From: Bryopsis sp. KO-2023
Taxonomy: Eukaryota; Chlorophyta; Ulvophyceae; Bryopsidales; Bryopsidaceae
Assembly (NCBI GenBank): GCA_030272585.1
Contig: BSYQ01000008.1
Span: 3,596,001 to 3,660,000 of the forward strand
Reading direction: 5' to 3'
DNA: 64,000 nt
The position numbers and the translations under genes are program-made. Below, in pieces: positions 60,009 through 64,000 of this stretch. Numbering within the stretch: the stretch's first letter is position 1; every line of letters starts with the position of its first letter. The notes under the pieces are model-generated. The model had not been told where the DNA came from. It saw only the letters and a list, made by a program, of their open reading frames with translations, and ran no database searches.

Positions 60009-60594
60009 TCAACCTCCTTTCTCCCCCTCGCTCTCGCTATCCGTAACTTCGAATCCATCGCTCTCGCTTTCCTCTCCTCTCGCTCGCTTAATTTCCTGCT
60101 CGCGCATGTCACCCACAACCTCCAGCCGTCGTTTTTGATTTAAGTCCTGTCGTCGCCACCCAGAAGTCCTAAACCTCTCGCGAACCACCTCCTGTAGTCG
60201 CCCCTCTGGAATTTCTTCTTCTCCTTTTGTTTTTTGCAGTCGCTGACGAAAATCATCTATTCTATCCAAACTTTCTAAGTTACTTAACAGAGCGATTTTC
60301 TGTCGCCTGAGTAAATCTCTCGCAGTCCTCCCAGCTGCAGTTTCGTTCGTAAAGGCCCGTTTGAGCCGCCTAGTGACCTCCCCCTTTTGTTTTTCTAACT
60401 CCGTCCGAAGGCGCAGCACTTCGGCCGCCATGCACTCGTTCAGCCGCTGCTCGGACATCGTTCCAGCCATCCTTTCCTTCGAAGTCTTTTCGTTCGATAT
60501 ATATTCTTCCACTGGCTTTCTCGTTAGTGAGATATTCTTTGAGCCGCCCTGTGACTTCCCACGAGCCCTCCTTTAAGTCAGTCTCACTCGCCAC
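60009..60594 (-). CDS. Coiled-coil ORFs downstream of the integrase
   Basis: Two overlapping frames, 60594-60370 and 60512-60009. The second (167 codons) has a long charged helix (EVLRLRTELEKQKGEVTRRL) and an acidic tail (ESESDGFEVTDSESEGEKGG). The peptides LKEYLTNEKASG and VEEYISNEKTSK, about 12 codons apart, look like a duplicated unit now split between frames, so a frameshift may separate one original protein. Function unknown. Confidence 0.4.
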
Positions 60595-60680
60595 TATTCT
60601 CTATCCTTGGATATATCTCTAATAGCTAAGTCCGAGGTTCGAAGTAGAACCCGTCTAAAGTACTGACTTAACTACTGAAT

Positions 60681-62087
60681 CTACTCGGGGATAGCGACAT
60701 CCTCGAGTGCCACCCACCTACTCTGTCGAGTACCCTTAGACACTCTAATTCGAACCCCTGTTCTATCTATCTCTTCTATTCGAAAGCCAGCCTGAGCCTT
60801 CACCACTAATTTCTTCGAAGTCTTAATTCTCACTAAAACTAAATCTCCTACTTTTAGAGCCTCTATTCTCTTTTCCTTCCGAAGTTTATCACTATAGTTC
60901 CTCTGCTGTCTATACTGAGCTGTACTTATAGACTCTTTAGCTCTTCTTTCCATCCTTTTTCTTAACTCACTCAACTCTTTTAACTCTATATCTGATATCA
61001 AAATCGGCAGCTCCTGAACGGCAGGATCTAATAAAACTGCCTCCTCTCTCTTCTGAACTAAAGTCTGAGATCCAGAACCTCCTCCCTGAGGTTGGGATCC
61101 TCCTTCTAAATTCCCCTGAGATTCCTCTGAATGCTGACCTATCTGATAGGTAGCCCAATCCCTTTTATTCACCTGTCTCCTAATATAAACTAATTCAAAT
61201 GGGCTATAGCCTGTAACTTCTTTTATTCGGCTATTATAATCCCTCAGACTATCTAACAAAACTCCTTGTAAATCCTGAACTGAAAATAATAAAGCTCCTG
61301 TGCTAGGTGTCTCCCCCACCTGCTTTTCTTTTAATCTACCTAATATCCCTTGCTTCAGGGTTTGATTTAATCTTTCGGCTAATCCATTAGTCCTGGGATG
61401 ATAAGGACTGGATATTTTTATTTCTATTCCTTCTTGCCTACACAAATCTAATACCATACCCTTGAACTCTGTCCCATTATCACATAAGAAAAACCTGGGG
61501 ACCCCAAACCTGCAAATAATATTCTGAAACAGAAACTGGGAAATAAAGATTGGACTCTTAGCATCCATGATCCCAGCCTCTGCCCACTTTGTAAAATAAT
61601 CCACTACAACTAAAATATGAACTAAAGACTTTGTTTCAGGCATCCTAATTGAAAAGGTATCCATTCCCCACTGATAAAACGGAAGTCCAGCTGGGGTCTG
61701 TAACAGTCTAGGCTGTATCAAAAACTTTGGCCTGATTTCCTGACAAGCCTCACATTTTTCTAAGATTTCCTTTGTCTGTTTTTCCATTTCATACCAGAAA
61801 TAGTGCTCCCTGAGTTTTTCCAAAGTCCCTTTTACTGACACATGCCCCACAGCTATGTGTGCTTCCAAAATTAGCTCCTCCCTCTTAGTCTCAACTGGAA
61901 CCTCTCTCTTTTTATCCCCTCCTGGATCCCTCAGAAACATCTGCTCTGTTTCTGCATCCCAGATGTATCTGAACTCCTTTTTCCTGGCTGCAGCTTTCTC
62001 CTGGCTAGAGTACTTAGCATACTGATCAAAGTCCTTCTGCAAAAGACTTAGGGTGCAAGGGTCCTTCCAAATATCATACTTCCTCAT
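60681..62087 (-). CDS. Retroviral-type DDE integrase
   Basis: 468 codons. The zinc finger has H77, H82, C112 and C115 (HIAVGH, CEAC). The catalytic triad is D143 (WGMDTFSI), D203 (LCDNGTEF) and E238 (NGLAERLNQTL), the last two exactly 35 residues apart. A C-terminal SH3-like part (VGDLVLVRIKTSKKLVVKAQ) follows. Such enzymes cut and join element ends to target DNA. The frame is complete and no RT precedes it in frame; the upstream 40 residues show no RNase H motif. Confidence 0.88.
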   Translation of the reverse strand: MRKYDIWKDPCTLSLLQKDFDQYAKYSSQEKAAARKKEFRYIWDAETEQMFLRDPGGDKKREVPVETKREELILEAHIAVGHVSVKGTLEKLREHYFWYEMEKQTKEILEKCEACQEIRPKFLIQPRLLQTPAGLPFYQWGMDTFSIRMPETKSLVHILVVVDYFTKWAEAGIMDAKSPIFISQFLFQNIICRFGVPRFFLCDNGTEFKGMVLDLCRQEGIEIKISSPYHPRTNGLAERLNQTLKQGILGRLKEKQVGETPSTGALLFSVQDLQGVLLDSLRDYNSRIKEVTGYSPFELVYIRRQVNKRDWATYQIGQHSEESQGNLEGGSQPQGGGSGSQTLVQKREEAVLLDPAVQELPILISDIELKELSELRKRMERRAKESISTAQYRQQRNYSDKLRKEKRIEALKVGDLVLVRIKTSKKLVVKAQAGFRIEEIDRTGVRIRVSKGTRQSRWVALEDVAIPE

Positions 62088-62889
62088 CTGCTCACTTCTT
62101 TTCCTAGAAAGTGCTTTAAACTTCTAATCCAGAACCTCCTGGCCTCTGTTTCCACTTGTTTTTAAGTTGTCTATCCTGGGTAGATAGAACAGAGTTTGCC
62201 CTCTCCTCTAGTCTTAAGGGTTTCCACTTAAATACAAATCCTCCAGGGTGTACAACTGTCACAGCTGGCTGGTAAGCTGGCTGAGAGCTGTAAGCTTTTG
62301 GAAGTCATCTCTTAGTTATTAGACCTGCTGTTGTTTCATCCCAGAGTTTGAACTCTCAGTCCTATTTCTGGGAAAGAGCACTTTTCACCCTAGTGACCTA
62401 AAGTGACCTTAACTTCTAGGCTGGATCAAACACCACTCCTTTTTAAGCTTAGGGACTGAGGTCCTCACAGGGATTGATTTTTGAAAATCAAAGTGTGTAC
62501 AGACTTATCCAAGTCTGTAGTCCTCTATTCTGAGAGTTTCCCTATTTCAGGATACCTTATCTCTACAGAATCTAAACATTTGTCTGGGATTATCCTTAAT
62601 CCTCAGACCTTTACACATATCTCTTTGGGATTGTTTAGTTATAAGCAGAGTGGTTTCCTGCTTTCCAGAAGTGACTTTAAGAAACCCAGATGAATGTTTG
62701 ACCAAGGGGGTGGAACTCATTTGTCCCAGGAGCCTTGACTAAATCTGAAGAAACTGTATCACAATAAGAATGCAAAATTCTGCTTACAACACCAACCCTC
62801 CAACCCCAACAATAGCTTCAACTCTGCCTCCTGCCTCTCAGGGCATCCCTCACTTCACCTCCCTTATCCACCAGTACTAAGAACACAAC

Positions 62890-63387
62890 CTAACCACTGG
62901 GACCTGGTGCCCCCACACCCCTTTCGTTCTCCTCCTCCCCAGAGGAGTAAACTGCTATTGTCTCGTCCGGAGGCACCTCCTGCATATCGCCGTTGCTATC
63001 CTCCTCGAACCTTGCTTCGACGTGTGCCACCGGGAAAAACGTAGGCATGTTGGATGGGTCGGAAGATGGACCCTCTTCTGCTGCAGCTCCTATAGGCTCC
63101 GCTAGACTCGCTGTGATCTGTTGCCTTGCTGCTCTTAGAGGGCCTGGGCCAGCAGGAACACCTGCCCTGTAATCTTCTAGCAGGACCCGTAAGTTCGCAA
63201 GGGCCCCCGTGTATTGGGCGAACTTTGCAACGTTCATCCTGGCTTCCCGACCTGCCCTTGTATTCATTCTGAACTCCCCCTGGATCAGTCGTGTCCGTAG
63301 TTCCTCTTCAAAGTCTTCCATATCAACTAGGAGTTCTAACAACACAGCGACGATATGTGCGAAGGCTGCGGCTTGAGCGGCGTTCAT
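62890..63387 (-). CDS. Acidic 165-residue ORF upstream of the integrase
   Basis: Starts ATG at 63387. Helical first half (FAHIVAVLLELLVDMEDFEE), then an A/G/P-rich linker and an acidic tail (FEEDSNGDMQEVPPDETIAV). Might be a Gag-like or capsid-like protein of the integrase element by position. No family recognised. Confidence 0.4.
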   Translation of the reverse strand: MNAAQAAAFAHIVAVLLELLVDMEDFEEELRTRLIQGEFRMNTRAGREARMNVAKFAQYTGALANLRVLLEDYRAGVPAGPGPLRAARQQITASLAEPIGAAAEEGPSSDPSNMPTFFPVAHVEARFEEDSNGDMQEVPPDETIAVYSSGEEENERGVGAPGPSG

Positions 63388-63633
63388 TATTTCCGATGCG
63401 AATAAACTTCCTGCCGAATACTAAGTGTTTGCTTTGTTCTTCCTTATCCAAACTCAGTGTCTATAGTCTCCGATGGCTTTGTTTACCTTCCACAGCCTGC
63501 TCTCCCCTTAAGAACTCTAAACACTCCTCGGTTCTCCCCAGGGACTCCTTACTCTCCCTGAGTTTTCTGGGATAACCCTTTGCTTGCTCAACCTCAGTCC
63601 TTTGCCTCCTTCATTCCTTTGTCCCATAAAGCA

Positions 63634-63877
63634 TGTTATGACGTCACACGCGTGTGTCACGGTGTGTCGCCACGTGTACATGTGTGTCGCCACGTGTGTC
63701 ACCTGTCGTGACACATTTGCATCTGTCCCCACACGGTGGTAGCAGGGTCCAATCACCAAGTATGGTGATTGCTACCATGTGTACTAGCAACGCTCATAAA
63801 AGGCGTTGGTACACTCTCTTTCCAGGTTTTGGTTTGAGAAAGACTTTCACTGCCACTGAAAGTCAAGCAGCATAACA
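63634..63877 (+). repeat. 5' LTR of a second LTR retrotransposon
   Basis: 244 bp from TGTTATG to CATAACA, with the same inverted-end style as the chromovirus LTR. A TATA-like CATAAAAGG lies near 63794. Inside, GTGTCGCCACGTGT is repeated twice near 63663-63700. The partner LTR would be beyond the window. Confidence 0.75.
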
Positions 63878-64000
63878 TTTGGTTTCGGAGCGAAGGGAAA
63901 GGAAAAGGAAACGATAAGGAGAATAACAAGGAGAGAGCGCTTCTTGTCGAGTAAGGAAACGCCCTTGGCGAAGGTGTGCGCTTTGGGGTAAAGGTGACTT
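63878..64000 (+). mobile_element. Leader of the second LTR retrotransposon, cut by the window end
   Basis: TGGTTTCGGAGC at 63880-63891 is the primer-binding site, the same 12 bases as in the chromovirus at 8551. A purine-rich leader follows. Gag and pol are expected just beyond 64000. Confidence 0.75.

Larger units (their letters stand above)
60009..63387 (-). mobile_element. Integrase-bearing element without a visible reverse transcriptase
   Basis: Three minus-strand frames of similar style lie in order: a 165-codon acidic ORF (63387-62890), an integrase (62087-60681) and a coiled-coil ORF (60594-60009). About 800 bp between the first two has no long frame, only a short coding-like stretch (AVTVVHPGGFVFKWKPLRLE) ending before the integrase. 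No RT, RNase H, protease or flanking LTR pair was found. It could be a Gypsy element that lost its RT, a Ginger-type DNA transposon, or a Polinton fragment. Ends are not defined; the span covers the frames only. Confidence 0.5.

Overview
This window is eukaryotic nuclear DNA. Its genes are intron-rich with GT-AG splice sites, and its introns and spacers are full of long T and A runs. Two genes point to a flagellated green alga. One encodes a light-harvesting chlorophyll a/b protein of LHCII type, and the other is a DNAAF5/HEATR2 homologue, a factor for axonemal dynein assembly. The other housekeeping proteins (SEC63, eIF3f, a CMP-sialate-like nucleotide-sugar transporter, a BSD protein, an expansin-like protein) most resemble plant and green algal relatives from memory. 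A prasinophyte-grade or early streptophyte alga would fit, but the species cannot be fixed from the sequence alone.

Layout. 355-6470 (+) is SEC63, lacking its N-terminal exon(s). 6888-7310 (-) is a broken partial copy of eIF3f, whose intact gene lies at 46694-49369. 8148-15790 (+) is a small coiled-coil gene with one exon split by a young 5.9 kb Ty3/Gypsy chromovirus (8259-14138). Removing the insert and one 5-bp target duplication leaves that exon in frame. 16.5-17.5 kb holds frame-broken coding-like sequence. 18011-20032 (-) is a 219-residue, probably plastid-targeted membrane protein whose second intron carries a small inverted-repeat element with C/G-tract ends. It is divergent from DNAAF5 (20298-25932, +, 12 exons). 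The LHCII gene is at 27202-28297 (-), the nucleotide-sugar transporter at 30274-34048 (-), an unassigned plus-strand gene near 34.9-36.0 kb, a BTB/glycine-rich gene at 36627-38828 (+), the expansin-like gene at 39573-40864 (-), the BSD gene at 42409-45909 (-) and eIF3f at 46694-49369 (-).

The right third, from 49.5 kb, is mostly mobile DNA. A DIRS-order tyrosine-recombinase retrotransposon with split direct repeats (49484-54372, -) lies about 115 bp upstream of the eIF3f start codon. A 2.6 kb inverted-repeat unit with minisatellite arms follows (55252-57849), then a cluster of structured repeats, then an integrase-bearing element without a visible reverse transcriptase (60009-63387, -), and finally the 5' end of a second LTR retrotransposon (63634-64000) with the same primer-binding core as the chromovirus.

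The host genes do not form an operon or one pathway. Exon boundaries were placed by hand from splice signals, reading-frame continuity and recalled family similarity. Where exon coordinates are given they are phase-consistent, but no transcript or database check was possible.
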